Assembly (NCBI GenBank): GCA_020161405.1
Contig: JAIUOD010000001.1
Span: 744,001-808,000, forward strand
Origin: Pseudomonadota bacterium
GTDB taxonomy: Bacteria > Pseudomonadota > Alphaproteobacteria > Caulobacterales > Aquidulcibacteraceae
Length of the DNA: 64,000 nt
Direction of reading: 5' to 3'
Shown: in pieces, positions 63,431 to 64,000 of the stretch
Layout: each line of letters starts with the position of its first letter
Position numbering within the stretch: the stretch's first letter is position 1
Notes under the pieces: generated by a model
What the model saw: the letters and a program-made list of their open reading frames with translations, nothing else
What the model was told of the DNA's origin: nothing
Database searches by the model: none
Program-made: the position numbers and the translations under genes

Positions 63431-64000
63431 ATGACCGAAGAAACCCAAAATACCGAACAAGCCGCAGAAGTAAAACTGCAAGAAAATATAACCAAACCAT
63501 CTTATGCCCCAAGCACGAGTGGATCTGCGCCGCAAATTATAAAAAAGCGCGGTGGTATTGGTTTCTTTACGGCATTTTTAATGTCGGGAACGGCAATGAT
63601 TGGCGGTGCATATCTTAGCCTTTTGATCAATGCCCGACCAGATATTGCGCAAAAACTTCAAATTGCACAATTTCTTCCAAAGGCAGAAAATGCAAAATCT
63701 AGTTCGGATGATTTAGGGGCGCAAATTGTTTCTTTGCGTGGTGATTTAAACCATCTACAAGATTTGGTAAAAAACCCACCAAATAATCAACAAGCACAGC
63801 CACCTGTTTCAGGTCAAGCAAATACAAATGCTATTAATGGCACACAGCCTTTAACCCCCGCACCAGTTCAGCAAGCAAATCTTGACCCGCTTAAAGCACA
63901 AATCGAAGGCCTATCTGGGCGTTTAACCGCAATTGAAACTAGGCTTGCGGCACTTGACCCAACTGGCACGGGCGGCGCGATTATTGCGGGTTTACAGGCT
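63431..64000 (+). CDS. Mitofilin/Mic60-like inner-membrane coiled-coil protein, C-terminus outside window
   Basis: Open frame from the ATG at 63431 to the window end (190 codons visible). An acidic N-terminal tail, one transmembrane helix (about 43-65, FFTAFLMSGTAMIGGAYLSLL), then coiled-coil/Pro-Gln-rich sequence with AQIEGLSGRLTAIETRLAALDP. This resembles alphaproteobacterial COG4223 (Mic60 homologue), usually next to hemD. The visible half is not diagnostic. Confidence 0.5.
   Translation, partial: MTEETQNTEQAAEVKLQENITKPSYAPSTSGSAPQIIKKRGGIGFFTAFLMSGTAMIGGAYLSLLINARPDIAQKLQIAQFLPKAENAKSSSDDLGAQIVSLRGDLNHLQDLVKNPPNNQQAQPPVSGQANTNAINGTQPLTPAPVQQANLDPLKAQIEGLSGRLTAIETRLAALDPTGTGGAIIAGLQA

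Noticed and set aside
1..64000. CRISPR arrays, prophage, IS transposase or integrase genes, tRNA or rRNA
   Set aside because: No regularly spaced repeats, no recognisable transposase/integrase/phage protein, no tRNA cloverleaf in the intergenic gaps I read.

Overview
The window is AT-rich chromosomal DNA from a free-living alphaproteobacterium. The assignment rests on several markers: the maf-aroE-coaE-dnaQ / hemE-hemH-hemJ junction that carries the replication origin in Caulobacter and relatives; a GapR (DUF2312) gene; a PodJ-like Sel1-repeat polarity protein; HemJ instead of other protoporphyrinogen oxidases; the alphaproteobacterial families TIGR02302 and TIGR02186; and a mesaconyl-CoA hydratase. 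I cannot name a genus. I see no rRNA, tRNA, CRISPR array, prophage or transposase gene. Gene density is high and most operons are packed with 1-11 bp overlaps.

Layout. 1-3287 (minus): dnaQ (cut by the window edge), coaE, aroE, maf, ppsR. 3288-3706: probable oriC with DnaA-box-like sites and a canonical TTAA-N7-TTAA CtrA-type site; genes on both sides are transcribed away from it. 3707-6150 (plus): hemE, hemH, hemJ. 6147-7636 (minus): folD, DUF167, YggT. 7851-10616: a divergent PEP carboxylase. 10655-18986 (minus): polyamine operon with aminotransferase, two PuuA-type glutamine synthetases and a Pot ABC importer. 19078-20958 (minus): exonuclease III and a leucine-dehydrogenase-type enzyme. 21074-25710 (plus): arginine-succinyltransferase branch (M20 hydrolase, astA, astD, secreted DUF1444). 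25785-26414: DUF937. 26442-31541 (minus): six-gene redox/CoA operon (methyltransferase, SDR, GMC oxidoreductase, nitroreductase, mesaconyl-CoA hydratase, HIT). 31667-33527: galU and a GT2. 33520-40526: RND efflux system with divergent outer-membrane factor and TetR regulator. 40622-43019: ppa, DUF2798, leuC. 43033-43292: an intergenic element built of nested inverted repeats. 43374-48870: TPR protein, gapR, msrA, FAD oxidoreductase, TIGR02302. 49343-50416: peptidoglycan-binding protein. 50485-55264 (minus): MerR-headed acyl-CoA degradation operon. 55405-59208: small secreted protein and PodJ-like factor. 59325-64000: TauE/SafE exporter, TIGR02186, arylesterase-like protein, rpmE, M15 peptidase, and the start of a mitofilin-like protein.

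How it fits together. The metabolic genes point to use of polyamines, arginine and acyl-CoA or branched-chain substrates. GapR, PodJ and the CtrA-type origin site point to Caulobacter-like control of replication and polarity.

The most unusual observations are: the 260-bp palindromic element ending 13 bp upstream of leuC; an RND pump with an apparent duplicated transmembrane hairpin; a PEP carboxylase homologue with an altered catalytic loop; and several unassigned perfect or near-perfect operator palindromes. I did not find a convincing wholly new multi-gene system.
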